Positions 1 through 13,745 are shown, numbered from the stretch's first letter. The stretch: DNA of 64,000 nucleotides from Citrus sinensis (GCF_022201045.2 NC_068564.1:310001-374000); one strand, 5' to 3'. Made by a program: numbers and translations. The notes: a model not told the origin generated them from the letters alone.

Positions 1-151
1 ACTTTTAGTCAAGTCAATAGTCCCCAACTCAAGAAGGTCCAGCTGAGAGTACTAATTCCCCTATACATCAATGCATTTCAGTGTACAGCAATGGTTTAGC
101 TTACAAGAGCCAAATGAACAGCAAACTTCCAAAATTCTCTTTAAGAATTAC

Positions 152-3100
152 CGGTGGGATTCCAGCCTGCAAGGCGAGCTCAGCTGCTGCTAAAGCACTG
201 AGAGGTGTAAATTCAGAGGGTTTTAGAACCACTGTACAACCACAAGCAAGGGCCGGACCAACCTGTTAAAAATATCAATACAAACACTCAACTTATATGA
301 TAAAAGGCTGGCTGCTTTTAAAACAGTTATACATGTGTGTGCAAACTATTTAAAAAAAAAAAAATTCTGAGACAATAACTTAAAATTGCACAAGTGGAAA
401 CACCTTTCGGGTAATCATAGCCAAGGGAAAGTTCCACGGTGTAATTGCACCAGCAACACCTACAGGCTGCGCATAAAAACAATGAAAAGTAGATTATATA
501 AGAAGATCACACAATGTCTAACAAAGAGTATGAAAAAGTTTAATATCAAGAATTGCCCATCTAAAAGCAAATACAAAAACATAAGAAATCAAATATCAGC
601 TTTCCAGTTTCCAGATCCTCAAGCAAGATAAAGCAGATGAAAGATTGCAAAAACTATTTAAAAAGGAGACAAAAATAACATCTTCCAAAGAAGGAGAATT
701 AATTCTTTAAAGGCGGTTTAAAACCTATATGGTTCAATTCAAGCTTATTGCCAATAATTACTTCAATAAATCCGAAAAAGTTGGATGTTGGAAGGATTTG
801 TGTCACACGATGACTGACTTCCCTAACCGCTTATGATATCCTAGCACTTAGAAGGTTTAAAGTGCATGCTATTCCTCACATGATTTTTGAGGAAGATTGA
901 GTCGACAAAAGTCAACCTGATGGAAAGCTGCGTCAACAGCCCTTGGATAGAGTATTTCTGTTATCATCTTGTGCTAATGGATTCTCAAATCATAGAATAG
1001 AGAAGCAGATTGTTTGATTAAAGGTGTGGTTGAATTGAAATTCCACATGACACTAATATTTTGAGTGGAAGTAAACAAAAATTTATCAAAAGAATTAATT
1101 CACTGATACGTGGTAATGATATAGGACTTGAAAACAAAAGGCCACCTGCTTTAGAACAAATATCCGGCGATCAGGCAGAGTTGCTGGAATTATATCACCA
1201 TATACACGTTTCGCCTCCTCTGCATAGAACTCAATAAACTTGGCTCCATAGTCAACCTGTATGTTAAATCCAAAAATGTAAACATTGAAAATAATAAAAA
1301 ATCAACAACAAAACAAAAATATGTGGGGTATACCGATTACTTAAATTCCTAAAGGCAAACTTTTAATGGTTTACCTCTCCGACAGCTTCTTTAAGAGGTT
1401 TCCCCTGCTCCAATGTTATTAGTTGGCCAAGCTCTTCTTTGTGAGCCATCAGTAGATCATACCTTAGAATAGATATAAAGAAAAATTATATCAAGGTCTA
1501 TGTGAGAGAACAGAATCTCCCAGCACCAGAACCAATTGTATGCCATGTTATAATTAGGCACATAATTAAACTTCAACGGAAACTTTAATCAAAGCAAGTC
1601 AACAATGCTTTTGGTATGAATAATAAGCATCTTATTAAAAGGAAAAAAAAAAAGCTTTCAGGATAAATTGCCAAAAAATCATCAACGGAAAAGAGTCACC
1701 TTAAAAGCACAATAATAAGTTTTCCAAAGTCTTTGAGCAAAAATACATAAAGAAGCATTCAAATGTGAAATTCTGTGAAATTTTCTCTCTTCATGTTCTG
1801 GAAATTAACACACCCACACATATTACACAAAACTCTATAAATACTAAGCATGCTCTGGTCTGCACCCACTTTTTAAGATCATTCTAGATATTCTATCAAA
1901 GCAGATGGTCAAGGATATAGGTTATACCATTTCCGCAAACCCTTGCTTCTCTCAGCAGCAGTAAGCTTGCTCCAAGCTACACAGATAATAGGCCAAAATT
2001 AAGCAACACACTAATTACTAATCACATAAATATCCCAGATCCCAGATACTATAAACCAAAAATAAGCCCCCTAGCTAATTTGGTTATGAATATCCTTCAG
2101 CACCAAGGTTAGCAAATAAAGAGCTTAGCATTCTAAGCAAGACTAACAGCATCAAGTGGATTCAGAAAAAAATTGATTGGCGTTCCGTCAATGCTCCTAA
2201 ATATTTGCTTCTAACGAGTGTTATCCAGTAACCTTCAGTAGTAGGTTCCAAGTTGCAATACCAATCCTCTCTAGAAGGAAAAAAGCACACTTCATTTTAC
2301 AGATGACTTATCATTGAGAATGAATGGACATCTGCTTTATATTTTTCTTTAACAAAGAAGTATCATGCAATAGATATGAATCAAGAAAGACATTACTTCA
2401 GGAACCACCGAGGTACTACAGGTACAAAAATCAAATAGAGTCAAGTTGTAAATTTCAAAGTTCCAATGGCATTTTTTGGTAATATTAAAGCATTACAAGC
2501 ATTGATGGTTTAGTTTGTCAAAAATAGGCTAAATGCTGCGAAAGAGTAAATCATATACGCACAGATGTTCAGTCACAAGTTCTTACAATTAAACGCATCA
2601 AAAGCCGAAGATATAGCATCTTTTGTTTCCTTTCCTCCCATACACGATACATTTGCTATCACTTCGCCAGTTGCTGGATTGTGGACCTGTCATAAAATGA
2701 AATACATTTAATTGACGTTATAAAAACACACACTATGGAACCAATATACTTGCATAATACGGCATCTACTAAGTCTTTTGTGTTTTCCAAAAAGTTCTGA
2801 CATGGAGGACTCCAAGTAGTCAAAGATTCAACCCAATATAGTTGCAAATTAAGAAGAACATTGTAGAAGAAAATAAATTATTTTTCTCCAAACCTCCAGA
2901 GTCTTCCCATCATATGCATCAATCCATTTCCCTCCAATAAGACCCTGAGTCCGTAAAAGGCCAGAATCACGAAGCCGGTCAGTAACGCTCTTCATCCCCA
3001 CACTCATCTGGCATACAATTCCCTTGTTTAGAAATTTCACAAACCTTTCCTTTCAGCTATACATTGAAAAAAATTTCCCAAAGTGCAGAATTGGAACACT

Positions 3101-3628
3101 AAAGAAACTGAAAAGCTAGCACCGTTAAACAACATATATTACATCTTAAATGACATTAAGAGAACAAAAGACCTTTGATTCAAAGAGACTGAAAAATTCA
3201 TAACAACCCAAGACAGCTCTACGAAAGAAAAACATGTAATGTCATAGCTGCATTCAGTCAATCGATCATACACAACATCATCTCAATTATGAAAAAAAAA
3301 AACACGAAATCAAGCAGCTGAGTAAACACTATCCCAAAATGATCAGTTGATCACCCTCAGATTAACCAAATATTTCAATAAAACTGAGTTTTGAACATTC
3401 ATATGGATAGAACAGTACCCAGAACGCATAACAAACTTTCTCAGATACAAAAAGAGTAGCAAGGCTGATCGGTTAGTATATAATTTTGAAAAAAAAAAAA
3501 AAAAGGCCAAGTCAAGTGCTTGCCTGGCGAGAGAAAGCAGGAGTGTAGCTCTGCATGCTTGGCAAATGTGATGCGAAAATCCTGCGAGAGCCCACAAATG
3601 CCACACGTGCCACTCCACTCAACGTCAT
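152..3628 (-). CDS. ALDH5F1: Succinate-semialdehyde dehydrogenase, mitochondrial (5' part, gene runs off the left edge)
   Basis: This enzyme oxidises succinic semialdehyde to succinate with NAD+, the last step of the GABA shunt in the mitochondrial matrix. Eight exons are visible (minus strand): 3628-3524, 3007-2894, 2686-2587, 1976-1928, 1462-1375, 1256-1147, 466-404 and 262-152. They join in phase into the first 246 residues. The start at 3628 gives an Arg/Ser-rich presequence ([15 protein letters not shown]) expected of a mitochondrial transit peptide. It runs straight into [14 protein letters not shown], a conserved SSADH stretch. Other landmarks are [40 protein letters not shown] and [10 protein letters not shown] of the ALDH cofactor fold. 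The catalytic Cys and the rest of the protein lie outside the window. Intron 1 has a GC donor (CAG|GCAAGC) at 3523. The gene is divergent from the ALIS gene at 5274. The family call is very secure; the first exon is inferred from frame and from similarity to the known plant N-terminus. Confidence 0.93.
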
Positions 3629-5086
3629 CTTCGTCCTTTGTTTGGTGTACTACTCTTTTATTACTGTTTCGCGTGATGACAACTGAACTGAAATGAAAGA
3701 TTCGATTTGGGATCTTTGATCCCAAAAGTTGCAGGATTTTTGTTTGTAAATACGACCCGCATTCAGCAAGTTCACTATTTTTTATCATCGATTCACTATC
3801 TACTGACGTGTGATATCGATAAGCGTTACGTCATTATTATTTACTGGGATTAAAAAATAAAAATGTATTATTATTATTACATATTTGAGCTTGTTTATGT
3901 CGAATTGGACCTTGGGCCCAGTGACGAAAGCACAAAGTTTGGGTTCGGATCCAAGTTGATTTGTCGATGAGTAGGCCTCAGGCCTAGTTGAAAAATGGAA
4001 CGAAGGCCCCATGACTTTAGTCCCACGGTGGCTGAATGGGCCAGTTGGGTAAGAGATTTTGGATGATGAGGATAACATTATTATTGTTTATAATTAATTA
4101 TGACAATATTATCATTGTAACAGTGGTGACGAGTGAATTTTTTTTTTTTTTAAACACGCGATATGAAAATGAAATGATTCTTTTAGTACAATTCTATTAA
4201 AATCTTCCTCGTAATATTCTTTATAAAATGAGAAAGTTTTAAATTAATACGAAACAAAACTTTTAGTAGAGAAGATATTTTTTTGTAGATTAAGGTTCTC
4301 TCATGATCTGATTTCTTTTTAAATAAAAATACACATAAATAATTAGTAGTTAATAAATAAAGAAAATAAAAAAGTTAAATAAAATTGATACACTATCACT
4401 TAAATACACATGCCACAAGATTATTAAAAGCTCATGAGAACTCAGATTAAGAGAGGATCTTTATTTATTTCTTGCGTGCAAATATTTATTTTCTCCCATA
4501 CTAATAAAGATTTAATGGTATATTTAATTATGTTGTAATGAATTTTCTATAAATCAATTTAAAGGTGAAACCAATCTGCTGGAATAAAAATTATATTTGC
4601 TTGTTTGAGTTAAAAAAAAAAAGGGGGGGTAGGGGGGATTCCAAAAATGCAAGCACATCGCATTGAATTTTCAAATAATGTCACCCGACCCAACTTATCC
4701 TAATACATCAACAACCGGTTCAAAAAATGTGTCCTTTAAATTATTCAATGCATATTCCAAATCCAACAAAAATTAAAATATAAATAAAAAAAGGAGGGCT
4801 AGTAGTGTTATGTTATATATATTTTTAAATAAATAATTGGGATACTAATTCAATTTATTTAATTAAAAAAGAAAAGAAAGAGAAAAAACCAAGTCCAGGC
4901 GTGTTCTTTTTCGCTTATTGTTGTACATCTCTGACCAATTTTCTTTTTCTTTCTTCTAGACTCGTAGTTGTAGAGCTGGCTCAGGCTTTGGAGTGGAGAT
5001 GCAGAAACTTCTGCTTCCTATCGTCTTCGTTTTCAAAGTCAAAACAAGAGCAAACCAAATCAAACCGGAGCATCATATTTAAATTG

Positions 5087-5123
<37 letters not shown>

Positions 5124-5273
5124 AACTCATAAGCCAACTTTCTTGTATTTGTTGCCCCATCTCACTCCCACAACTCTTTCTTTGATTTTCCCCCAAAAAA
5201 ATAAAAATAAAAAAAAGAAAGAAAGAAACGGAAACTTTGTTTTTGTAGTCAGTGTAATCTAATTCCGATCTCT
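3629..5273. promoter_or_regulatory. Shared intergenic region between divergent SSADH and ALIS genes
   Basis: About 1.6 kb of AT-rich DNA lies between two divergently transcribed genes. It should hold both promoters. A TGGGCC (site II type) motif lies at 4034-4039. A homopurine/G-rich patch lies near 4612-4640. A (TA)n microsatellite of about 13 units sits at roughly 5091-5116, about 160 bp upstream of the ALIS start codon and probably within or next to its 5' leader. No convincing additional gene was seen; the short ORFs here have no recognisable features. Confidence 0.5.
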
Positions 5274-8257
5274 ATGATGAATTCCAATGCGGCGTCGTCC
5301 AGCACGGCCAATCCCGACGCTGCTGGATCCCCTGATCCTCCGGCTCCCAGGCGAAGCTCTAAGCGACCCAAGTGTATATTTTCTCTTCCAGCTGCTTCTT
5401 CTTCTTTTTTCTGGGTTTTATTTTTGGCGGTTTTTAGAGTAGTTTACGAGTACCCAGTTATGATTTTGAGCTTATTGTTTGTTGGGGTTGACTTATTTCC
5501 TCTTCTCAGATTTGTGATTTTATGCCTTGACTTATTTTATTTGGCCTTGTTATTGAGTTCTTTGCTTGATCCCTTTAGTTGAAGTCGGTACCTTGCATCT
5601 GGTACTTGATTTGGAAAAATTTTATTGCTTAAATCATGGGTTTATTAGATACACTTGCTTATGACATAAATCTGCAATCATGTTAATCTCAGACTTATAA
5701 GAAGAATCAAGGACAAGCCAAAGGGTTGTTCTGTCCCGGGGTTTTGGAGAATCAAGGATTTTTTGAACATCTAATTAGAAGTTTTTCCGTTGTTTTTCTT
5801 GTTTTGTCCTCCGAATATTTTCCTCATGATACCAGTCAACTAAAATTATTACTTTATGATTCTTTTTTTCCCTTTCAGATTCCAAGTTTACTCAACAGGA
5901 GCTTCCGGCTTGCAAGCCGATTCTTACTCCGAAATGGGTGAGTTTTACTGTCTGTTGTTATGCTTCTAATTTTACATACATATTTGGTAAGCTAGCTCCC
6001 TGCGTGGGAAAAGTTTTAATTGAAGAAGCTCTTTCCTTCCTGCAGGTGATTCTAACATTTTTGGTCGTTGGCATTGCGTTCGTCCCGATTGGAATTACTT
6101 CCCTCCTTGCTTCCCGAGATGTATGTTTAGTACTAGGGTACAATTTTGTGATTATATTTTCAGTTTCAAAATGAGCTGATTATGGACTCTCTTTCTCTGT
6201 ACCAGGTTGTTGAAATTGTTGATCGATACGAGACTGATTGCATACCAGTAGCTAATAGGACTGACAAGGTGGCATTTATTCAGAGTACTGCAAGTAAAAC
6301 ATGCACCAGACAAATTACTGTAAGTTCCATATGCATAACTGTATTTATCAGAAAGAGGCTAAACTTAACGCCTGAGATGAAATGGATAAAGTTATATTCT
6401 GTGTGATTTCTTCCTTTTAGGTGACAAAGCATATGAAGCGGCCTGTCTATGTGTACTATCAACTCGATAATTTCTACCAGAATCATCGCAGGTATATATA
6501 TCACCTTCCATTCCCATGTTTTCTGCTTAAATGTAATAACTTGGTGAAACTATATTTGGAAATTCTCAAATGTGGGTGATACGTTGGATATTTCAATCTA
6601 CATTTTTTGTTTATTGTGAGTAATGACCATTATTTTTAAGCACCATAAGCGGCTGCCATTCACTGTTGCTTCGATCGCCAGCTCCCCTGTCATCAGGTCA
6701 CCAATTTCCTTGATCTTCTGGCACTGGGCAGGCATCAACTTCCCTACATAGTCCAGTGTATGGAAAAAAAATGTAGGCCTGGGATGATGGCTATCATATT
6801 GAAAGATAGCGAAAAAAACACTATTATGGTTCTCTGAAATAATTGACATTGGCACATAGTACAATAGTTGTAATCTCTTAACTCTTTTTCCAATAACTAT
6901 TTTTAACTTCATCAATTGTTTTCTTCAGTAAGTGGAAACATGGTTTGAATACAAATAAATATTCATGTACTGATTGTTCAGCATGGCTTTTTGTTCAGAT
7001 ATGTTAAGAGCCGAAATGATGAGCAGTTGAAAAAACGGAGTAAAACAAGTGAAACATCTCAGTGTGAGCCCGAAGATACCACCCCAGATGGAAAGCCCAT
7101 TGTCCCTTGTGGCCTTATTGCTTGGAGTTTGTTTAACGATACATACACTTTTTCCCGCAACAAGAGACAGTTGACAGTGAACAAGAACGGTATCGCATGG
7201 AAGAGTGATAGGGATCACAAGTTTGGCAAAGAAGTTTTTCCTAGTAACTTCCAAAATGGGACTCTGATAGGTGGTGCACATCTTAATGAATCCATACCAG
7301 TAAGTCTTTTACCGCTTCATATCTGATAAAATGTAGGTATACATTTGAGAACTCATGATAATTAACAGTTCTGGATTCGTTTAAATTGGGTGTTTTAATG
7401 ATCTTGAAAAATTAGATGCAAACTTTAGGAGGACTTTTATCAGGGCCTAAAAATCCCAGATTTATTTTTTAAAATTTTTTTATATTTATTTAACAAAATT
7501 TATAGTTTTTAAATTTTCTATTATTAAGATTGGGCTTCAAAAGTTGGACCTAAAGGTTTAAAGTTTCAAATATGTGTAAAAGGTGGGCTAAATAAATATA
7601 ATTTATTTAAAATAACATATTTTTGCTTTTTTTCCTGTAAAATCGGGGCTTATCAAGTCATTAGCTACCCTTTGTGGAAGCTCCAATTAAGCCATTAGCT
7701 ATTGCTTAAATGGTTCTTTTTGAGTCACTTTTGGAAGGTGTTTTATGGTATTGAGACAGGTGCCTAACATGGTTGAGTATGTTTTGCTGTAACAGTTGAG
7801 TAAGCAAGAGGACCTTATAGTTTGGATGCGGACAGCAGCTTTGCCCACTTTTAGGAAGTTGTATGGGAAAATAGAGGTGGATCTCGAAGAGAATGATATT
7901 ATAGATGTGATATTGGAAAACAACTACAACACGTACAGTTTTAGTGGCAAGAAGAAGCTTGTTCTTTCAACCACTAGCTGGCTTGGTGGAAAGAACGACT
8001 TCCTTGGCATTGCTTATCTCACCGTTGGAGGCTTGTGCTTCTTTTTGGCCCTGTCATTCACTATAGTATATCTGGTAAAGCCAAGGTAAATTCCTATCCC
8101 GCCTTTACTGTATTTTATAGAAAGGGGAAAAAAGGTTACTGCAAACCGTAAGTAACACATCTCCTTGAATATCGGAACTAATTTCTTGCTCTACTTTTTC
8201 AGGCGACTTGGAGATCCTTCCTACCTGTCATGGAACAGAAATCCAGGAGGGCACTAA
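5274..8257 (+). CDS. ALIS: ALA-interacting subunit (LEM3/CDC50 family), P4-ATPase flippase beta-subunit
   Basis: The product is the beta-subunit that lets P4-ATPase lipid flippases leave the ER and work, moving phospholipids to the cytosolic leaflet. Eight exons join in phase: 5274-5373, 5879-5937, 6046-6120, 6206-6319, 6421-6491, 6999-7299, 7796-8085 and 8203-8257, giving 354 aa, the usual plant ALIS length. The N-terminus is Ser/Pro-rich and cytosolic. TM1 is about residues 54-75 ([17 protein letters not shown]) and TM2 lies near residues 310-335. The large lumenal loop contains the family signature [20 protein letters not shown], a Cys pair region, and N-glycosylation sequons (NRT, NDT, NGT, NES). 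The C-terminus is [17 protein letters not shown]. The start is the first of two tandem ATGs at 5274. The gene converges on the methyltransferase gene, with about 280 bp between stop codons. Which ALIS paralogue it is cannot be decided by eye; position next to SSADH suggests the ALIS5 type. Confidence 0.93.
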
Positions 8258-8536
8258 GCAAATTTCTGGAACCTGAGTAGATGGATTGGCTATCTCAAAA
8301 GTGGTTGATGTAATTTTGTGTACCGGTATTTAATGACAAAATATCTCCTCTGTTTAAAAAAGTATTCTGGTTGTTTTATTGAATTTTTGGACAATAGGAT
8401 GTTGTTCCTGGTGAATCTTATGTATAATTTGTGAATTAGCTCAATACAATGACTAGTTTTCATCAACTGATTTCTCTCTGTTCATCAAGATAGAGAATAC
8501 AAAATTGGCTTCTTGCATTCAAATGTTCGGAGGCAT

Positions 8537-11500
8537 TTATAGCACTCTAAGTAAGATATTGGACAGATATGTGCCTTCAGGGTAGGATGGGTCGACAGGA
8601 TGATCACAAGCTGCCCCAGCTTGTCGGACCACTGTGATCTTTTTCTGTGCCATTGATGCAGCGCCCTGATCAACAAAAAATGAGATTGAATGAGAATTAT
8701 TTGAAAACTTTACAAGCGAGATTGTCCACTGTTAGTTGAATCTTGGAAATTTAGAAATTTTGCAATAACCGTCTAATAATTGCGTTATGCATCCATCTCC
8801 AGCAACAGCTATTTGAAAAATCAGGAAGAATTTCGCATGCTGATAGGTAACTTATCATGAATTACAGAACACAGAGAACTACTTGCCTGAAGAATGCGCA
8901 AGAACATTCCACTTTGGGTCATAGCTCCTGAACATGAACAGGTCATTAGAAAACCACCTCTCTTCGTAAGTTGCATCGCTAATGAATTTAAGTTTCTGTA
9001 CATGCCGGATGCACTTTGTAGATCCTGGGATCAAGAGCAGCAGTAAGCAATGGCAGCATCCACAATAAATTGGGAGAAGAAACTCGTACAAATTAGGGGG
9101 AAGAGAAATCCTTTGAATTCGCTCCCAAGGTTACTTAAACTGGAATATTTCAAACAAAATTCATATGCATTCAACAAAATTTGAATAACTTTTACTTATA
9201 AGGCAAAATACAAATTATTTCACAAGTTATGATTGTTATATAAGTACTAGATGCATCTTATCTAAAGGAAATGGTTGCTAGAGTAAATGCAAAGCAAGCT
9301 CCGAGCCCACCACATATTTATGAGAATCTTTTCTTTAATAGTAGATTCTATAATTCAACTTTCAAGCTTACACCTAAAGAGAGACATCACTCTCATTGTG
9401 AGCCTGGAGCTGTCAAGATCACTGAGCATGAACTACAGGTCGGTCCAGGATGAGAATCTAACATTCAACCAAATCAACCAACCAACGGGATGCTTCTGTT
9501 GGGGCTTTTTGGGAAGTCTCTCAAATTTCATCCTAGATTGTGTTGAATATTACAGAATTACCAGACCTTTCTTCTAGGCGCCAGCTTTGGAGGATCCAAA
9601 ATAACTATATCCCATGATTCGTTTCTTGCAAGAGCGTGCCTCATATATTCAGTTGCATCTTCTCTCAAAAATGTTATTCTTTCAGGATCCACGTTGTTCA
9701 AAACAATATTTTCTCTAGCAAGCTCCACAGCAGGCAGTGATGTATCAACGCCTAAGAGAATATAAGAGATGATGGAACAGTCAATGTTTTTTCAAGGTAG
9801 GTGCAATCTTACAATGTCTACTATTATGGTGTGCAGATAATCCAAACTACATAAATTTAAATGTTACTAACAAGGTGAATGAACTTGGGAAAGCTAGGAA
9901 AACAAAGTCCCCGATAATATATTAGGGTGACAGTCTTGGAGAAAATGGCTTTTCTTAGATATCAATTTTTGATAAGGGCAAAAATAAGTGGGGAAAATAT
10001 ACCAGTTACATTTACAGCACCTCCTCTTATAGCACTTAGAGAAAAACCACCACTGTAGCAGCAAATATCAAGAACCTTCTGTCCGCTTGATATTGTTGAA
10101 ATGAACTGACGGTTTTCACGCTGATCAGCATAAAATCCAGTTTTCTGGCCTTCCATTGAAATTGCATAAGATATCCCATTTTCTAAAACCTGGGACATGG
10201 ATTACAAGATGGAATAAATTACCCATGCTTAACAGATCTAATAACATTGTAGAATCAGCCTGCGATTTAAATTTGAGTGGTGGTAGCAAAAAATCAAGAT
10301 TACAAGAACAAGTAAGCCTGTCAGTATCTCAGCAATTCCTGTAGAAATGGTGCAATTTTCATGAATTTTCATTCGACCAATCCTCAATATGTACCATATT
10401 TTCTTTTGAGAAAAAAGTTAACCCTTGATACCAATCATTGAAGGAAATTCTTCAACTATAATGTACCTAGGAGGTTAAAACATCATAACACATAGGGTAG
10501 AATGGCATTACTAAAAGAGAATCAGATTTTAGACATTACACAGAAACAGTTGGAGCAGGCGTTGATTTATTACAGAAAATTTCATGAATTCACATGTATT
10601 ATGCAGAAAGAATAAATATGATAAACACCTGCTAATTTGCATAGTGGTAAAACTTTGTTTACACTATTTTTCTGCAGATCCTGACAATTTCACAAGCTTG
10701 CACTAGTAACCCAATGTTAATATACAATGTTCGAATGGATTTCCTACCTTTGTTCTTTCAGGGTATGTAGATGGATCCGTTTCTTTCAAATCTGACAAAT
10801 CCAACCCTTCTTCTTTCAAAATTTCAACCGATGGTCTCCATTTTATATGTTTGATATCACAAACTTTACGAATGTTAGCCTCTATCTCTGGTTTGTGCTT
10901 CTCAACCCAAGCAGCAGATGATGCAATTACAGCGGACTCTCCAAAGACATCAACTATTAATCCTGATAATCTATGGGAAGAAACAAGTGAATCAACTGGT
11001 AAGGAAAAAGGAGATTGTATCCAGGATGGAGTCTGAATGGATAAATACATGCATAAGTATGGATCCAGAATGTAAATCATACTACTGGTAGACATAAAAT
11101 AAAGAAATGTTGCTTTCTGATCCTAATTAAGCACCATGAGTTTCCATTTAATGAAGAAGTGCACCACAATATTAGATGATGATTGTGATCCTAGGATTGC
11201 AGCCAACTTCAAGTATGTTTGTAGAGCAGAGGCACAAAAGCAGAATGATGAATCATGAATGAACAGATGAAATAACAAATGATAGAAGCTGAATAAGGTA
11301 GCTGCTTACATTATCTACCAACGGAGGATGCTATATTCAAGATACACTGACTAATTGAAATATTGATTAAACGGTCAATTTCACTGACCTGTCTCCTTCA
11401 CTATTAACAAGACGGTATGCATTTGTATTGGCAGATGGAAGCCCCAACCTCCACCGTAATTCTATAGCTGCATCAATTCTCATTTCAAGCAATCTCTCCA

Positions 11501-12426
11501 TGTTCAATGCACAAGAAGGATCCCTGCGCCACATTGATCAATAACTTAACAGCTTCAAAGAGCAAGTGAAACAAAAAACAAGGAACCCTTTAATTGAATG
11601 CAGACCTAGGGACTTCCTCATCTAGTTGCATAAGCCGAACACAGAACATAGAAACTGAATTGTACAAGCCCCACGCAATTGGTTTTTCCGTCCCATCAGT
11701 TACTAGTACAACATCTCCAGTCCTAGGTGGTGGCCTACCGATTATTCTATCAACCGCTCCACTATACACCATCGGACTTCCATTCTTGAATAGTTGGGTC
11801 TTCCCTTTTTTAAGCACAACCTTAGCAACACCTAGTGCAAACCAATCAGGAAAAAATTCACAAATGCAAGTCAGAATTCACACATAATTAGTAAAAGAAG
11901 TCTCCCATATGACAGCTTGCAGAAACTAAATAATTCAAGTAAGCTACAAATGGGAAAGAATGAAATTAAAATTGCTAAGAAATTCATAAGTCAGTTCAAA
12001 CAATCTGAAAAACTTCAAAATTTCTTCAATAATTTTCCTTCTATTTTACGATTTTCATTAATACATAACTCATTTCTTTCCAATGTCATAGAAGATACCT
12101 ATTAACAGAAAAGTAGAGGTATTCAATAACATACCAAATAAATGCATTTTCATAATTGTTTCATAAAAAAAGAAAAGGAAAGAACCCATTTCCCATCAAA
12201 ACTGAAGAAAAAAAGAAAAAAGACACAGTTTATGAATGAGAAAACGCATGCATCCATGCATACATACATACATACATACATGTAAAAAGAGATGGAAAGA
12301 GAGATACCATGTGATACCTTTGGGTTGAGAAGAAGCAATCTGTTGAAGATTCGAAGTGGCTGGCAATGAAGACAAAGATAAGGACTTTACCAGCCGAGCT
12401 GGAAACTGAACGTGCACTTGCTGCAT
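8537..12426 (-). CDS. RlmI-like PUA-domain SAM-dependent rRNA (cytosine) methyltransferase, probably organellar
   Basis: Bacterial RlmI methylates C1962 of 23S rRNA (m5C). This plant homologue probably acts on organelle rRNA; the substrate is inferred. Eight exons on the minus strand (12426-12318, 11831-11606, 11523-11389, 10970-10748, 10189-10003, 9751-9567, 9024-8887, 8665-8537) join in phase to 443 aa. A PUA domain covers about residues 37-110 (LKKGKTQLFKNGSPMVYSGA). Next comes the RlmI middle region (LIVDVFG), with GQKTGFYADQRENR at about 244-257. SAM motif I is DICCYSGGFSL (about 272). The LDPPKLAPRR loop is near 345 and the TCSCS catalytic-Cys motif at about 383-387. The first in-frame ATG after an upstream stop is at 12426. 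The N-terminus (QFPARLVKSLSLSSLPATS) could be a transit peptide. Intron 7 starts with GC (CAG|GCAAGT at 8886). Two TGGGCC motifs lie upstream. Confidence 0.88.
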
Positions 12427-12508
12427 GTTCTTCCTTGTTACTTCCAAATTCCAATTAGCAGCAGCATTGCACTTCTTCAGTCATTGATGAAGACGATATG
12501 CTTGCTTT

Positions 12509-12521
12509 TGGGCCGTGGGCC
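12509..12521 (+). promoter_or_regulatory. Paired site II (TGGGCC) elements upstream of the RlmI-like gene
   Basis: Two TGGGCC motifs seven bases apart (12509-12514 and 12516-12521) lie about 85-95 bp upstream of the start codon of the minus-strand methyltransferase gene. Site II elements bound by TCP factors are known from promoters of plant genes for ribosome and organelle biogenesis, which fits an rRNA methyltransferase. The motif is seen directly; its use is inferred. Confidence 0.5.
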
Positions 12522-13634
12522 GGGTAGACCGCTCCCCAAGTGAGCGATGCTTTCCACATCCAATTAAAAAGCCCCATTGTTTGTAACCATAATTCCACTG
12601 CAAGAGTCAATTTATTATAGATAGACTGTAAGATTCAACAAAAACTCTGGTGTAGTGTAATCTTTTTGTCCTTTTTTGTAATTTCATCCAGGAATGAATG
12701 TACGGAGTGAAGTCTAATGAGAGTTGTAGAATGAGTTAGAAGCTCAACCCTTACAAAATATCTAATGGATTGCATATCGGCCCGGTGGGTCAATAATTTG
12801 GGCCCAACACCAATTATTAAATTTCTTTGTTATTCTTTAAAAAAAAAATTCATTGTAAAAATCAATAATTCACATTTTCATTCAACTAATCATGTTGTAA
12901 TACATCAATTTGCATAAGAGTTTGTGATTATATCATTGAACTCGTAAATATAATAAGATTTTATATCAATTCATATCCATTAAGAAAATAATAATAATAA
13001 TATAACTTTATGAATTACGACCTTGTTTTCACTCATTTGCATTCAACAATTTTATTGTATTTTATCTAAATTACCAACATATTACTATATTAGTTTATCA
13101 CAGAAATCCAAAATCAATTTATTTTGTAAAAAGAATTAACAAATTAACACCAATACAAATAAAATTTGGCAGTTTAAATAATGATTTCTAATCAATTTTT
13201 TTCCCATCAATTTAGGGATTCATTTATTTCTTTCAGTAAATCAGTATTCTTATTATTTTCTCTGGGTAGCTATCAAGTATATATGCCATTTAAAATTTTC
13301 ATAAATTCGGTAGAATTTCAAAATATTTCCTAGCAAAATGTCTATACTTGCCTTATACGTAAAATGGATTTGAAGCAATCTGTTAAGATTTTACTGTAAA
13401 AGGAAAAAAAAATGTAACAAATCTTGTACTAGGAACTACCAATAATTTAAGTTAAATAACCTAACGTACATTCCTAAAACCTTATTAACGCCTTAATATT
13501 TGATATATGTATGAATATGGAAACTTAAAAAAAAAAAGCAATATCTCAATTGATGGGGATAGTATATATAACTTTCCCAATTCAAAATAAAGATCTTATT
13601 ATTTATTACTTGAATAAACAAATCAAGTTTACTC
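12522..13634. other. Intergenic, AT-rich; divergent promoters of the RlmI-like and HMA-domain genes
   Basis: About 1.1 kb of AT-rich sequence without a convincing ORF. It has poly-A/T tracts (for example around 12839 and 13523) and a GGCCCGGTGGG/TTGGGCCC patch near 12780-12806. It separates two divergent genes and should carry both promoters. Nothing else was recognised. Confidence 0.5.
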
Positions 13635-13642
13635 TATAAATA
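13635..13642 (+). promoter_or_regulatory. TATA box of the HMA-domain gene
   Basis: A canonical TATAAATA lies about 110 bp upstream of the start codon at 13746, a normal spacing for a plant core promoter with a short leader. Confidence 0.55.
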
Positions 13643-13745
13643 TTATCAAACCCTAATCCCTTTTATTTACTCGATTTTATTCTTCATCGTCATATATGTG
13701 CCCTACAGTCCTCATTTTTTAGTTTGCAAAACAGGTTTCATTTCA

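Noticed and set aside
6598-6915. A 105-codon minus-strand frame in an ALIS intron.
   Set aside because: Lies within an intron between exons whose phase is fully explained; no recognisable content.
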